DNA of 64,000 bases from Myxococcales bacterium (GCA_012514535.1 JAAZAA010000227.1:1-64000), one strand, 5' to 3'. Positions 37,146 through 47,044 are shown, counted from the first letter of the stretch. Program-made: numbers and translations. The notes: generated by a model not told the origin, from the letters alone.

Positions 37146-38146
37146 CAGAAGGGTGCTTCGCGCACGATGTCGGACGTCGGTGCCGTCCGCGGCGGCGCGG
37201 TGTGCGATGGTGCCGCTCGTGAGGGCTGCTCCCGCGAGGGCACCGTCTGTGACGGCACCGTGCGTGATGGCACGGCGCGTGACGGCACTGCTCGCGAGGC
37301 AGGCGCTCGCGAAGCGGGTGTGGAGGCGATGTCCGAGCTCGCGCCCCTCGGGGCCGCCGCGGACGACCGTGGAGGGGCTGGGTGGGACCGGGTCCCGTCG
37401 TCGTCGGAGGTCCGCGACGAACGCTCGGGAGCGGCCGATGAGCGTTTCGAAGGCGCGTCGGAGGCGGGCGAGCGCTCCCGCGTCGAAGGGCGCGCCGCGC
37501 CTTCGGGCGGCCTCGGAGGAGCAGCGTCGGGCGGCGTCTGGACGTCACTGGAGGTGGTCGGCGAGCCGCCGTCCTGCGCCTGTTCCGGGGGCGGCGGGGC
37601 GGGGACGTCGAGGGGCGCCGTGCCCGGCGGATCTCGACGCGGTTCGGCGTCTCCGGAAGGGGGCTCCTCGAGGAAGTCGCCGATCAACTGGGTGCCGAGC
37701 GCGTCCAGCCAATGGACGACCGTGCCCCGCCAGTGCCAGACACCGAGCAGGGCGCCCGCCGCGACGGAGGCGACGAACACGCCGATCGAGATGCGGCGGG
37801 CGAGGGGCAGCAGGGGAGGAGCGAGCTCCGAGGACGGCGCGGTCCATCCCCGGGAAGACGTCGCCGATTCGTACGGCTCGATCGGAGGAGCGCAGAGAGG
37901 CGAGGTGACCCCACGACCGGGTCCGTCCTCCAGGCTCCCGGTGTCTTCGAGGATGATGGCGCGCAAGGGCACCAGGGGCGCTCCGTCGCTCGCTCCGTCA
38001 CTCGATGGGAGCTCGAAGCGCGCCGGCGCCCTCGAACGAGCCCAGGGCGGGCGCAGTCGCTGGGCGAGCCGCTCTGCCCGCTCTCGGTCGAAGGCGCCGC
38101 TCCGGGCGGCAGCGCCGACATGCGGATGGGTCGGAGACGTTTCCAT
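37145..38146 (-). CDS. Single-TM protein with Ser/Pro-rich repetitive tail
   Basis: A 333-residue protein with no recognised domain. About 115 N-terminal residues precede one transmembrane helix (about 117-137, ISIGVFVASVAAGALLGVW). The C-terminal 190 residues are low complexity, rich in Pro, Ser, Ala and Arg, with five or six tandem units resembling RAVPS/RTVPS near the end. The tail is probably periplasmic and disordered, perhaps cell-wall spanning. The start ATG at 38146 is the only reasonable one. It is coupled by a TGATG overlap to the PEGA/TPR gene, which suggests that the two proteins act together. Confidence 0.6.
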   Translation of the reverse strand: METSPTHPHVGAAARSGAFDRERAERLAQRLRPPWARSRAPARFELPSSDGASDGAPLVPLRAIILEDTGSLEDGPGRGVTSPLCAPPIEPYESATSSRGWTAPSSELAPPLLPLARRISIGVFVASVAAGALLGVWHWRGTVVHWLDALGTQLIGDFLEEPPSGDAEPRRDPPGTAPLDVPAPPPPEQAQDGGSPTTSSDVQTPPDAAPPRPPEGAARPSTRERSPASDAPSKRSSAAPERSSRTSDDDGTRSHPAPPRSSAAAPRGASSDIASTPASRAPASRAVPSRAVPSRTVPSQTVPSREQPSRAAPSHTAPPRTAPTSDIVREAPF

Positions 38147-38253
38147 ACACCACGCTCCAGGAGCCGAACGGCTCGTCCACCCGCGGACCCCATGACCCGT
38201 CTCGAGGGTCTCGGTTTCGCTCCCGAAGGCGATTCGCGGTACACCCCGCCTGC

Positions 38254-39996
38254 ATGCTCCCGTTCCAGCGTCTCTTTCTGGAGCTCTGCTCGCGACGCTC
38301 TGGTCGATGGATCGTGGCCTGGGGTGCTGCCACGGTGCTCGTTCTCGGAGCCGCTGGCTGCCGCCGTGACGCCGAGCCGTCCCCCGACGTGGCGTCCACC
38401 GACGCGGCGGACACCGCGTCCGCCGGGGACACGGTGGACGCGGCGGAGGAGGCGGAGGAGGCGGGAGCCAGGAACCGCTACACCCTGGTGGCGCATGCGG
38501 ACGCGCTCGCCTTGGCGGTTCAAGGCAAACAGGACATCTTGGCGGGTCCGACCCTCCTGCAAGCCGCCAACCTCCGGGAAAAGGCGTGGCGGCGTCACGG
38601 CAAGCGGGTGGACGCGCTCGAGGCGCTCGAGCTCTTCACGTCGACCGCGGCGCTGAGCTGGCCCGGGGCCTGCCACGGGGCATTGCGCGCGGCGCTCCTC
38701 CGGGCGGAGTTCGAGGGGAGCCCCGAGCGCGCCTACGGCGAGGTCTACGTGGTCGCGCGGAGCGAGCCCACCCACGGCTGCCGGGAGCGCGCGGAGGCGG
38801 CCCTCGCCGCGCTGGCGAGCCATCGCCCCAAGGAGGACGAGCTGCGGCGGATCCTGGCGGCGGCCCAGGCAGAGACGGGGCCGGCGGGAGACGGCGCCGC
38901 AGCGGATGGGGCAGGGCGCGCTCCCTCGGAGCACGACTCCCACGTCGTCGTCCCCGAGGTTCTCGAGCAAGCCCTGAACACCCCGACGACGATCACGCGC
39001 GTCGAGCCCTACGGAGCGGAGGAGACCGCGCGGGTGGTCGTCCACCTCAGCCATCCGACTCGGTTTCGCGTGGGGGTGCTCGAGGCGCGCGGGGGCCAGG
39101 AGCCTCGGCTCTTCGTCGACGTCTCCCAGGCCAGTTACGAGGGGCCCCAGCAGTTCGAGGTGGGGGGGCTCGTGCGGCGCACGCGGATCGGGCAGCGGGA
39201 GGATGGCACGCGGGTGGTGCTCGATCTCGCCCGCCCCGTGTACCACCGCGTGTTCTATCTGCCGCAGCCCTTCCGCCTGGTGATCGACGTGAGCCGAGAT
39301 CCTCCCGAGCGCCTCGCAGCGCGCCGGGCCATCCAGCGCATCGTGCTCGATCCCGGGCACGGCGGGAGCGATCCGGGCGCGTTGGGGCCCAACGGTCTGC
39401 GTGAGAAGGACGTGACCCTCGACGTGGCGCACCGGGCAGCGCCCCTCCTCGCGCGGGAGGTGGGGGTCTCCACGCTGCTGACGCGGGACACGGACGTGTT
39501 CGTGCCCCTGGACGAGCGGGCCGCCCGCGCCAACGCCTTCAACGCAGATCTGTTCGTATCCATCCATTGTAACGCGAGCGAGGACGCCGATCAGCGCGGG
39601 GTCATGACCTTCGTGCTCGACGCGTCCAAGGACCGCCTGGCCGCTCGCATCGCGGCGCGCGAGAACGCGTCGACGGAAGCCGCCGCTGCGGAGCTCGCAA
39701 ACGCTCTGAGCCGCGTCAACGACGCCGAACGTCTCCAGGCCTCCGAGCATTTCGCCATGTTGCTGCAGCGCGCGGCCGGCGCGTCCCTGGGGTTGAAGTA
39801 CGACCAGGTGCGCGACCATGGCGTGCGCCGCGCGGGGTTCTACGTGCTGGCCGGGGCCCGGATGCCGTCCGTGTTGTTCGAGAGCTCCTTCATCTCGAAC
39901 CACGAGGAGGCACGTCGGCTCAACCAGGGCGACTACCGCCAGCGCCTGGCGGACTCCATCGTGAACGCCGTGCGCGCCTACCAGGAGGGGCGCTGA
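38254..39996 (+). CDS. N-acetylmuramoyl-L-alanine amidase lipoprotein
   Basis: A 580-residue periplasmic enzyme that should cleave the bond between muramic acid and the peptide stem of peptidoglycan. It has a lipobox (VLGAAGC, Cys at about 36), an acidic linker and a helical region. An AMIN-type beta domain follows (about 245-350, ARVVVHLSHPTRFRVGV), then a zinc-dependent Amidase_3 domain (about 363-575). Zinc and catalytic residues are visible in IVLDPGHGG, LREKDVTLD, SIHCNAS and FESSFISN. It resembles AmiC-type amidases but is anchored as a lipoprotein. The ATG at 38254 is chosen for the leader. Confidence 0.9.
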   Translation: MLPFQRLFLELCSRRSGRWIVAWGAATVLVLGAAGCRRDAEPSPDVASTDAADTASAGDTVDAAEEAEEAGARNRYTLVAHADALALAVQGKQDILAGPTLLQAANLREKAWRRHGKRVDALEALELFTSTAALSWPGACHGALRAALLRAEFEGSPERAYGEVYVVARSEPTHGCRERAEAALAALASHRPKEDELRRILAAAQAETGPAGDGAAADGAGRAPSEHDSHVVVPEVLEQALNTPTTITRVEPYGAEETARVVVHLSHPTRFRVGVLEARGGQEPRLFVDVSQASYEGPQQFEVGGLVRRTRIGQREDGTRVVLDLARPVYHRVFYLPQPFRLVIDVSRDPPERLAARRAIQRIVLDPGHGGSDPGALGPNGLREKDVTLDVAHRAAPLLAREVGVSTLLTRDTDVFVPLDERAARANAFNADLFVSIHCNASEDADQRGVMTFVLDASKDRLAARIAARENASTEAAAAELANALSRVNDAERLQASEHFAMLLQRAAGASLGLKYDQVRDHGVRRAGFYVLAGARMPSVLFESSFISNHEEARRLNQGDYRQRLADSIVNAVRAYQEGR

Positions 39997-40034
39997 GACG
40001 ACTCACGTCGTCTCACTGAGTTGTCTCGTCATGG

Positions 40035-40146
40035 GCCGTCTCGTCTATGGGCCGTCTCGCCGATGAGCCGTCTCGCCGGTGAGCCGTCTCGCCGATGAGC
40101 CGTCTCGCCGATGAGCCGTCTCGCCGATGAGCCGTCTCGCCGATGA
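40035..40146. repeat. 16-bp tandem array, seven units
   Basis: Seven head-to-tail copies of GCCGTCTCGCCGATGA, four of them consecutive and identical at the right end. The third unit has one change, and the first differs at several bases. A degenerate unit precedes the array from about 40018. It begins about 40 nt past the amidase stop. Confidence 0.9.
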
Positions 40147-40293
40147 GGGAGCGCGTCACGTTGCGCGCCTGCCAGGAGGAGCGCTGAGTCGTCCCACTGC
40201 GTGGCCAAGCGGTCCCCGGCGAAGCCAAAGTACGGGCCCGCGGGGCGCGGCGAACACGAGGTGGGCCAGCCCAGGAACCCCGGGGAGAGGCGG

Positions 40294-40339
40294 CCCATGA
40301 ACATGAAAGAGAAACGCCCATGAACATGAAAGAGAAACG
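40294..40339. repeat. 23-bp perfect tandem duplication
   Basis: Two identical adjacent copies (40294-40316 and 40317-40339) of an A-rich 23-mer containing ATGAACATGAAAGAG. The base composition is unlike the GC-rich surroundings. Confidence 0.9.
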
Positions 40340-40569
40340 GAGGGCGCGGAGCACATGCGCGCTGCGGCTTGCATCGGGCGCGCGCGGGTTCACACTCCAA
40401 GAATCTCGGAAATTCGGAGCGGGACCACGACGCTCCTGGGCTTCCGGGAAGCGGTCTTTGGGGAAGGCCGCTCGAAAGGAACCGAAGGCGGTGCTCCGTC
40501 GCCGCGTGTCACCCATAGGGGGGCGAGATTCCCGCCCGATCGGCGCGGGGCTGCCCACCGGGGGGACCG

Positions 40570-40598
40570 TTGACGTTCAGAATCTCGATACCTATGTT
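40570..40598 (+). promoter_or_regulatory. sigma70-type promoter of dksA
   Basis: TTGACG (40570-40575), a 17-bp spacer and TATGTT (40593-40598), giving a leader of about 87 nt before the ATG at 40692. Confidence 0.55.
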
Positions 40599-40691
40599 AA
40601 CCGGCCCGAATGACCGGGGCGGCGGTCGCCCAAGCGACAGGACGATGAGCCACGGCCGAACGATGCGTGCCGAACGACGAAGGCCCACACC

Positions 40692-41054
40692 ATGACGAAG
40701 GCCCAACTGAAGAAGTTCAAGGATCTCCTCGAGGCGAAGCAGCGGGATATTCTGCGCCGTGCGCAGCAGACCCTCGACGAGGACATGACCCTCGACGCGG
40801 ACGATCTTCCGGACGAGATGGACCTGGCCTCGAGTGAGTACCTCCAGTCGTTCACGTTTCGTCTCCGCGGCCGCGAGAAGGTCTTCCTGGAGAAGATCCA
40901 GAAGGCCCTCGAGCGGATCGAGGACGGAAGCTACGGCGTTTGCGAGGATTGCGGGGAGGAGATCTCCGCCAAGCGTCTCGAGGCTCGCCCCGAGACGACC
41001 CTCTGCATCCGTTGCAAGGAAGATCAGGAGCGCGTCGAGCGCGATTTCGGCTGA
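40692..41054 (+). CDS. dksA: DksA/TraR family RNA polymerase-binding regulator
   Basis: A 120-residue protein of the DksA/TraR family, which enters the RNA polymerase secondary channel and, with ppGpp, resets promoters during starvation. It has an N-terminal coiled-coil with an acidic tip (DEMDLAS, matching DxxDxA), and a C4 zinc finger (CEDCGEEI and CIRCKED). The length is shorter than E. coli DksA (151) but usual for deltaproteobacterial versions. The start ATG gives the expected KAQLKKFKDLL opening. It is single, convergent with uvrA. Confidence 0.9.
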   Translation: MTKAQLKKFKDLLEAKQRDILRRAQQTLDEDMTLDADDLPDEMDLASSEYLQSFTFRLRGREKVFLEKIQKALERIEDGSYGVCEDCGEEISAKRLEARPETTLCIRCKEDQERVERDFG

Positions 41055-41181
41055 GCAGGCCTCACCCTGAAGGCCCCCCGACGCCCCGTGGCGCCGCGAA
41101 GAGCCCCTCGAGCAGGAGCTCCTCGGCGGCGCTTCCGGGGCTGTTGGCGTTCGCCTGCCGTCTGGGGAGTTGCAGCAAGAG

Positions 41182-44100
41182 TCAGCGACTCCGCCGGCGA
41201 TCCGCGCTCGCGCCAGAACCCGTGCGGGAACGGGCCGCGGGAGCCGCCTTGGCTTTGTCCGCGCCCTTCGCCGAGGTCTTCTTCGTCGACGAGGCCTTGC
41301 CTGCAGCGGCTTTGCCCGCAGAGGAGCTCTTGGCGCTCGGCGCCTTGCTCGAGCCGACCTTCGTCGTCGCCTTGGCGGGGACCCTCTCCGACGAGGCCCT
41401 GTCCGAGGATGCGGTCTTGCTCGGGGGAGACTTCGAGTTGGCCTTGGCCGCTCGAGGGGCGACGGCGCTCCGGTAGAGGCTGCCGTCCAAGACCTCCCGC
41501 AACGCGCGCCCCGTGTGGCTCTCCGGGCACGCGGCGACCTCCTCGGGCGTGCCCTCCACGACGACGCTGCCGCCGCCTTCGCCGCCCTCGGGGCCCATGT
41601 CGATCACCCAGTCCGAGCACGCCACGACCTCGAGGTTGTGCTCGATGAGGACGATCGTGTTGCCCGCGTCCCGCAGATCGAGCAGCGCGCGGGTGAGCAG
41701 CTCGATGTCCGAGAAGTGGAGCCCGGTGGTGGGCTCGTCGAGCACGTAGAGCGTCTGCCCCGTCGCTTTGCGGCTCAGCTCGCTGGCGAGCTTCACGCGC
41801 TGCGCCTCACCGCCGGACAGGGTGGTCGCGGGCTGCCCCAGCTGGATATAGCCGAGGCCCACCTGTCGGAGCGCCGTCAGCTTGTCGAAGATGCGCTGAA
41901 TCGGCTGGAACAGATCGTAGGCTTCGTCGACCGTGAGCTCGAGCACGTCGGCGATCGACATGCCCCGGTAGAGGATCTCGAGGGTCTCGCGGTTGTAGCG
42001 CTTCCCCCCGCACGCGTCACAAGCGACGTAGACGTCGGGCAAGAAGTGCATCTCCACTCGGAGCACGCCGTCGCCCTGACACGCCTCGCAGCGGCCGCCC
42101 TTGACGTTGAAGGAGAAGCGACCGGGCTTGTAGCCCCGCGCGCGGGCGTCCGGCAGCGTGGCGTAGAGCTCGCGCAGGTGAGTGAAGATGCCGGTGTAGG
42201 TGGCGGGGTTGGAGCGCGGCGTACGACCGATGGGGGCCTGGTCGATGCTGATCACCTTGTCGATGTGCTCGAGGCCCTCGATGGCGTCGCAGGGCCCCAC
42301 CCAGCCGCTGGCGCCGTACAGCTTGGCCCGGGTGGCGCTCAGCAGGGTGTCGACGATCAGGCTGCTCTTGCCCGAGCCGCTCACGCCCGTGACGGACGTG
42401 ATGAGACCCAGGGGCACCTCGACGGTCACGTTCCTGAGGTTGTGCGCGCGCGCGTTGACGACGCGGAGGCGCTCCGGTGGGGGGGCGCGGCGCTGGGCGG
42501 GGATCGGCAGGCGCTTCGCCCCCGAGAGGTACGGTCCGGTGACGGAGTTGGGGTTCCTGGTGAGCTCTTCGGGGGTGCCTTCGGCGACGATGCGCCCGCC
42601 GTGAGCGCCCGCACCCGGGCCCATGTCGACGACGTAGTCGGCGGCGAGGATGGCGTCGCGGTCGTGCTCGACGACGAGCACGCTGTTGCCCTTCACGACG
42701 AGCCGACGCAGCGCCTCGAGGAGACGATTGTTGTCGCGGGAGTGCAGGCCCACGCTCGGCTCGTCGAGCACGTAGAGCACGCCGACGAGCGAGGCGCCGA
42801 TTTGCGTCGCCAAGCGGATGCGCTGCCCCTCGCCGCCAGACAGCGTCTGCGCGGCTCGATCGAGGGTCAGGTAATCGAGGCCGACGTCGAGGAGGAAGCC
42901 GAGACGCTCCGCGATGGCGCGGATGAGGGGCTCGGCGATGGCCGCTTCCCGCCCCCCCAGCTGGTCTCCCTGGAGCACTTCGCTCAAGAACTGGCGCAGC
43001 TTGCGCAGGGACATGCGGCACAGCTGGCCGATGTGGTGTCCCGCCACCTTCACGCTGAGCGCCTCCGGGCGGAGGCGCATGCCCTCGCACGCGGGGCAGG
43101 TCTGGGTGACGACGAAGCGACTCAGATCCTCCGGTCCCACGGCGCCCTCTTCGGGCTCCTCACCCTCCTCGAGGCCGCCCGTCTCCAGCATGCGCTCCAG
43201 GCGACCCACGATGCCGGGGTAGGTGACCTTGCGTTTGGTCTCGCCGTGCAGGAGCGCCTGGCGTTGTGCCTCGGGGAGATCCTTCCAGGGCGTGTCCGGA
43301 TCGATCTTGAGGATCTCGACGGCGCGGTGCACCTCGGTGGCCGTCGCCATCGATCCTCGGCGACCGAACGCGGCCACCGCCCCCTCGCGCAGGGTGCGCG
43401 TCTCGTCGGGCACGATGCGCGCGGGATCCACCGCGGACTTCAGCCCCAGGCCGCCGCACTCCGGGCAGGCGCCGTGGGGGCTGTTGAAGGAGAAGAGGCG
43501 CGGCTCCAGCGGCGGCAGGGTGATGCCGTGCTCCCAGGAGACGTGGCGCTCGCTCATGACCAGGGGGTCGTTTCCGTCGAGCAGGTCGACGAGCACGGTG
43601 CCCTCGCCGAGCTTCAAGGCCAGCTCGACGGAATCGGTGAGGCGGCCCTTGATGTCGTCCCGGACCACGATGCGATCGACGACCACGTCGAGATCGTGGG
43701 GGACCTTCGGATCGACCCGGAGATCCTCCCCGAGATCGACGTTCTCGCCGTCGACGCGCGCGCGGACGTATCCCTCCCGACGCAGCCGGCGCAGCTCCTC
43801 GGCGAGATCTCCGCGCTGGCCACGCGCCACACGCGCCAGCAGGACGGCCCGGGTGCCCTCACCGCGGGCGACGATGCCATCGACGATCTCCTGGACCGTA
43901 TAAGCCTTCAGCACCTTCCCCGAGATGGGGCAGTGGGGCACCCCCACGCGAGCGAACAAAAGGCGCAGGTAGTCGGCGATCTCCGTGACGGTCCCCACCG
44001 TCGAGCGCGGGCTCTTGCCGAGGGCGCGCTGCTCGATCGCGATGGCCGGACTGAGCCCGTCGATGCTCTCGACGGCCGGCTTGGGCAGCTGATCCAGGAA

Positions 44101-44289
44101 CTGCCGCGCGTAGGCGGAGAGGGACTCCACATAGCGGCGTTGCCCTTCGGCATAGATGGTGTCGAAGGCGAGCGACGACTTGCCGGACCCGCTCGGTCCC
44201 GTGATGACCACGAGCCGATTGCGGGGCAGCTCGCAGGAGACGTTCTTCAGGTTGTGCTGCGTCGCACCCGTGACGACCAGGCTCTGCAT
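41182..44289 (-). CDS. uvrA: UvrABC excision nuclease subunit A with a Lys/Ser-rich tail
   Basis: The damage-sensing ATPase of nucleotide excision repair; it loads UvrB on damaged DNA. The 1035-residue protein has two ABC ATPase modules. Walker A motifs are GPSGSGKSS (about 31) and GVSGSGKSS; signature motifs are LSGGEGQRI and LSGGEAQRV. The insertion-domain zinc finger (CPECGGLG and CPACEG) and the second zinc module (CEACQGDG and CDACGGKRY) are intact. The first ATPase module has CPISG where many homologues have CPxCG. After the normal end, about 90 residues of Ala/Ser/Lys-rich low complexity follow, unusual for UvrA. The frame is intact. Confidence 0.97.
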   Translation of the reverse strand: MQSLVVTGATQHNLKNVSCELPRNRLVVITGPSGSGKSSLAFDTIYAEGQRRYVESLSAYARQFLDQLPKPAVESIDGLSPAIAIEQRALGKSPRSTVGTVTEIADYLRLLFARVGVPHCPISGKVLKAYTVQEIVDGIVARGEGTRAVLLARVARGQRGDLAEELRRLRREGYVRARVDGENVDLGEDLRVDPKVPHDLDVVVDRIVVRDDIKGRLTDSVELALKLGEGTVLVDLLDGNDPLVMSERHVSWEHGITLPPLEPRLFSFNSPHGACPECGGLGLKSAVDPARIVPDETRTLREGAVAAFGRRGSMATATEVHRAVEILKIDPDTPWKDLPEAQRQALLHGETKRKVTYPGIVGRLERMLETGGLEEGEEPEEGAVGPEDLSRFVVTQTCPACEGMRLRPEALSVKVAGHHIGQLCRMSLRKLRQFLSEVLQGDQLGGREAAIAEPLIRAIAERLGFLLDVGLDYLTLDRAAQTLSGGEGQRIRLATQIGASLVGVLYVLDEPSVGLHSRDNNRLLEALRRLVVKGNSVLVVEHDRDAILAADYVVDMGPGAGAHGGRIVAEGTPEELTRNPNSVTGPYLSGAKRLPIPAQRRAPPPERLRVVNARAHNLRNVTVEVPLGLITSVTGVSGSGKSSLIVDTLLSATRAKLYGASGWVGPCDAIEGLEHIDKVISIDQAPIGRTPRSNPATYTGIFTHLRELYATLPDARARGYKPGRFSFNVKGGRCEACQGDGVLRVEMHFLPDVYVACDACGGKRYNRETLEILYRGMSIADVLELTVDEAYDLFQPIQRIFDKLTALRQVGLGYIQLGQPATTLSGGEAQRVKLASELSRKATGQTLYVLDEPTTGLHFSDIELLTRALLDLRDAGNTIVLIEHNLEVVACSDWVIDMGPEGGEGGGSVVVEGTPEEVAACPESHTGRALREVLDGSLYRSAVAPRAAKANSKSPPSKTASSDRASSERVPAKATTKVGSSKAPSAKSSSAGKAAAGKASSTKKTSAKGADKAKAAPAARSRTGSGASADRRRSR

Positions 44290-44575
44290 GGGGCTGCCGA
44301 CATATCACAGCTTGCCGGGAGGTTTCTCGTTCTTCGGGCGTGATCGAGCCCGACGGTGCCCGCCAAGGGGCGGCGGTTGCTCAGCTCCCCGGCTTCGACT
44401 AGCTTTGCCGCCGTGGAGCTCGTGTGGAGCCGTCCTCTGAGTGCGCCCGTCCCCCGAGGGAGGAGACTGCGCTTCGGGGGGTCACCGCTCGGGGGCTTCG
44501 GGCGACCCGCGCTCCGAGAGGGGGTGGCGTCCGACACGCTCGTGGGTGGAGGGGGATGGCTTTTCGCGGGACCGC

Positions 44576-44649
44576 GGGCCCATAGCTCAATCGGTCAGAG
44601 CCCCCGGCTCATAACCGGGTTGTTCCTGGTTCGAACCCAGGTGGGCCCA
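44576..44649 (+). tRNA. tRNA with CAU anticodon, probably Ile2
   Basis: A 74-nt cloverleaf. The acceptor GGGCCCA pairs with TGGGCCC; the D stem is GCTC/GAGC, the anticodon stem CCCGG/CCGGG around CTCATAA, and the T stem CCTGG/CCAGG. CCA is not encoded. The GGGCCCATAGCTC opening is typical of tRNA-Ile2, in which TilS converts C34 to lysidine to read AUA. It could also be an elongator Met, and sequence alone does not fully settle this. Confidence 0.92.
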
Positions 44650-44729
44650 CGACGCGCCATCGGCGCGAGGACGTGCTAACGCAGGAGCCTGGAGATGCGG
44701 GCCCCCGGGCAAGGAGCCAAGAAAACACT

Positions 44730-45515
44730 GTGAGTATCGAAGCCCAAATCCAAGTTCTCAAAGCGTTGGCAGCCCTGGACGCCGAGCTGGCGGAGCTCGA
44801 AGGGGGGTTGAGCCGCGAACGAGAGACCATCGAGAGCAAGCGCAGCCTGCTCGAGGAGCTCGACAACCGCGTCCGCTTGAACTCCGAGAGCATCCAGGAG
44901 CTCGACAAGACGCGCTCACAGCTCCTGGCGGAGCTGCGGCAGATGAGCGCTCAGGTCGATCGAGCGCGGGAGAAGCTGGCGCGCTGCCGCAACGAGCGCG
45001 AAGCCAACGCCGCCCAGCGGGAGCTCGAAGAGCTGCGCAAGCTCTACCGAGACCGCGAGCACGAGATGGAGAAGCTCGTGGGGGTGGCGGACGAGGTGAA
45101 GGGCGACGTCGAGGCGACGAGCAAGCGCCGCGAGGAGCTCGCGGGGGAGCTCGGCGAAGCCGAAGGCGCGGTCTCGGAACAGATCGCGAGCTTCGAGCAG
45201 CAGCTGGAGGAGAAGCGCACCCGGCGAGCAGCGCTCGGTCGAGAGATCGATCAGGTCCTGTTTCGGCGCTACGAGCTCATCCGCAAGCGTCGAGGCACGG
45301 GCGTGGCCGAGGCGGCGAACGGCGGTTGCACGGCGTGCCACATCACGCTGCCGCCGATGCTGTTCCAGAAGATCATGCAGGGTGGTCCCCTGCAGCAGTG
45401 CCCGAGCTGCAACCGCATCCTCTACTTCGAGGTGACCCCACCCCAGAGCGGGGAGCAGGGCGCCGACGGAGCCGAGGCCGAGGACGCAGGGACGTCGGTC
45501 GATCAGGCCGGCTGA
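44730..45515 (+). CDS. Coiled-coil protein with C4-type zinc ribbon
   Basis: A 261-residue protein. Residues 1-190 are a long coiled coil rich in Glu, Arg and Leu. A C-terminal zinc ribbon (about 205-235) has CTACH and CPSCNR, the C4 pattern of the zf-RING_7 family. Proteins of this layout are widespread in Deltaproteobacteria. Proposed roles include nucleic-acid or protein binding, but none is firmly established. The start is a GTG at 44730 with AAGGAG about 13 nt upstream. The kinase gene starts 20 nt after its stop, so the two are likely an operon. Confidence 0.85.
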   Translation: MSIEAQIQVLKALAALDAELAELEGGLSRERETIESKRSLLEELDNRVRLNSESIQELDKTRSQLLAELRQMSAQVDRAREKLARCRNEREANAAQRELEELRKLYRDREHEMEKLVGVADEVKGDVEATSKRREELAGELGEAEGAVSEQIASFEQQLEEKRTRRAALGREIDQVLFRRYELIRKRRGTGVAEAANGGCTACHITLPPMLFQKIMQGGPLQQCPSCNRILYFEVTPPQSGEQGADGAEAEDAGTSVDQAG

Positions 45516-45535
45516 GGCCGTGAGAGCCCGCCCTC

Positions 45536-47044
45536 GTGAAAGCCTGCCCACAGTGCGGCCGCCTGTACCCTGACGACGCGGGGTTCTGCCCTGTCGAGGG
45601 GACGCAGCTGACGCGAGCGACCCAAGCGCCGCCTCCGACCGACGCGAGCGACGAGCGCGTCGGTACGGTCTTGTTCGATCGCTACCAGATCCGTCGCGTC
45701 GTGGCGGACGGCGGGATGGGGCGCGTCTACGAGGCGCTGGACCTGGCAGAGCGCCGGAGCGTGGCGCTGAAGATTCTGCACGCCGAGGTCGCCCAGGATC
45801 CGGTGCAGGTCGAGCGCTTCAAGCGTGAGTTCGAAGTGAGCGGGGAGCTGCCCCACGAGCACATCGTGGACGTGCACGACTTCCGCCCGACCCAGGATGG
45901 GTCCTACGCCCTCGTGATGGAGTTCCTCTATGGCGAGGAGCTCAGCGCGACCTTGAAGCGCGAGGGGGTGCTCCACCCAGGGCGCGTGGTGCGGATGGCG
46001 AGCCAGGTGGCGGTGGGGCTGGACTGGGCCCACGAACGCCAGCTCGTGCACCGGGATCTGAAGCCCGACAACGTCTTCCTGTGCCAGCAGCCCGACGGAG
46101 ATCGCGTCAAGGTGCTCGACTTCGGCTCCGTGAAGGACACGGCGGACGGCGCCAAGCGGCTCACGGTGATGGGGACGACCATCGGGTCGCCGTTCTACAT
46201 GGCGCCCGAGCAGGCGCAGGGGCTCGACACCCTCGATCAGCGCGCCGACGTGTGGGCCCTCGCGGCGATCACCTACGAGTGCGTCACGGGGCAGGTGCCC
46301 TTTCCGGGGGACAACGGGCCCAGGATCCTGGTGGAGATCCTGACGAAGGAACCGCTGTCGCCGAGCCAGGTGGGGGCGAACCGCAGGTATCCCGTGCCGC
46401 CCACGCTGGATCCGGTGATCGCTCGCGCCTTGAAGAAGACGGCGGCGGTCCGCACCGCCTCCGTCGGTCGCTTCGCCGATGAGCTGGGGCAGGCCTATGG
46501 GCTCGAGGGCGATCACCGGGTGTGGGCCGAGCTCCCGGAGCGAGAGCTCGTGGCAGCCATCGACCGCAAGATGCCCGAGCTGCTCCAGGCGCGCCCTGTG
46601 ACCACCCCCCGCGACGCGGTCGACGAGTTCTTCGGGGAGCTCGACTCCCTGGGACACGAGGGCGCGCTCCTGGGAGGCGCCGCTGCACCCGCGCCCGCTG
46701 CACCCGCGCCCGCTGCACCCGCGTCGGAGCCCGCCGCACCCGCGGCGCAGCACGCCGCGGTCACCCAGGACGCCCCCCCGGCCGTGCTTCCACCGGCCGC
46801 GGCCATCTCCGCCACGACGGGCGCGAACCAGAGCGCCGAGCCGCGCGACCAGGGCCGGGTCCCCACGGCGGACGGGCTCGATCCCATGACCCAGGCCATG
46901 GCCGCGGCCCAACGCGGGCTCGAGGAGGACGATCTGCGGCCGCACGGGGTCCCCCAGGGCCCGCCCCGCTGGCTCTTGCCGGCCCTCGCGGGAGGTCTGG
47001 TGGTGCTGCTGCTGGTCGCTGGCGGGCTGTTTCTGCTGTCGTGA
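45536..47044 (+). CDS. Tail-anchored eukaryotic-type Ser/Thr protein kinase
   Basis: A 502-residue kinase. The N-terminus is a zinc ribbon (CPQCGRLY and FCPVEG). The kinase domain (about 48-315) has the Gly-rich loop GGMGRVYEA, VALKIL, HRDLKPDN (catalytic Asp about 174), DFGSVK and MAPEQAQG, so it should be active. A disordered Ala/Pro region with APAPAAP repeats follows (about 380-440). A single transmembrane helix lies at the very C-terminus (about 480-501), making the protein tail-anchored with the kinase in the cytoplasm. There is no extracellular sensor. The start GTG directly gives the zinc ribbon. Targets are unknown; FHA proteins in the window are plausible readers of its phosphorylation. 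Confidence 0.9.
   Translation: MKACPQCGRLYPDDAGFCPVEGTQLTRATQAPPPTDASDERVGTVLFDRYQIRRVVADGGMGRVYEALDLAERRSVALKILHAEVAQDPVQVERFKREFEVSGELPHEHIVDVHDFRPTQDGSYALVMEFLYGEELSATLKREGVLHPGRVVRMASQVAVGLDWAHERQLVHRDLKPDNVFLCQQPDGDRVKVLDFGSVKDTADGAKRLTVMGTTIGSPFYMAPEQAQGLDTLDQRADVWALAAITYECVTGQVPFPGDNGPRILVEILTKEPLSPSQVGANRRYPVPPTLDPVIARALKKTAAVRTASVGRFADELGQAYGLEGDHRVWAELPERELVAAIDRKMPELLQARPVTTPRDAVDEFFGELDSLGHEGALLGGAAAPAPAAPAPAAPASEPAAPAAQHAAVTQDAPPAVLPPAAAISATTGANQSAEPRDQGRVPTADGLDPMTQAMAAAQRGLEEDDLRPHGVPQGPPRWLLPALAGGLVVLLLVAGGLFLLS

Larger units (their letters stand above)
39997..40569. other. Repeat-bearing intergenic region
   Basis: About 570 nt with no credible gene. It contains a 16-bp tandem array and a 23-bp tandem duplication, described separately. 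Frames through the repeats are open only because the repeat lacks stops. Confidence 0.5.

Noticed and set aside
40035-40146. CRISPR array
   Set aside because: Units are head-to-tail without spacers and there are no cas genes nearby.
40013-40558. A minus-strand frame through the 16-bp array encoding a repetitive Arg/Gly/Thr protein
   Set aside because: It is open only because the repeat lacks stops; no ribosome site and no natural composition.
41170-44343. A 1057-codon open frame antisense to uvrA
   Set aside because: It shadows uvrA, whose ATPase and zinc motifs are unmistakable.
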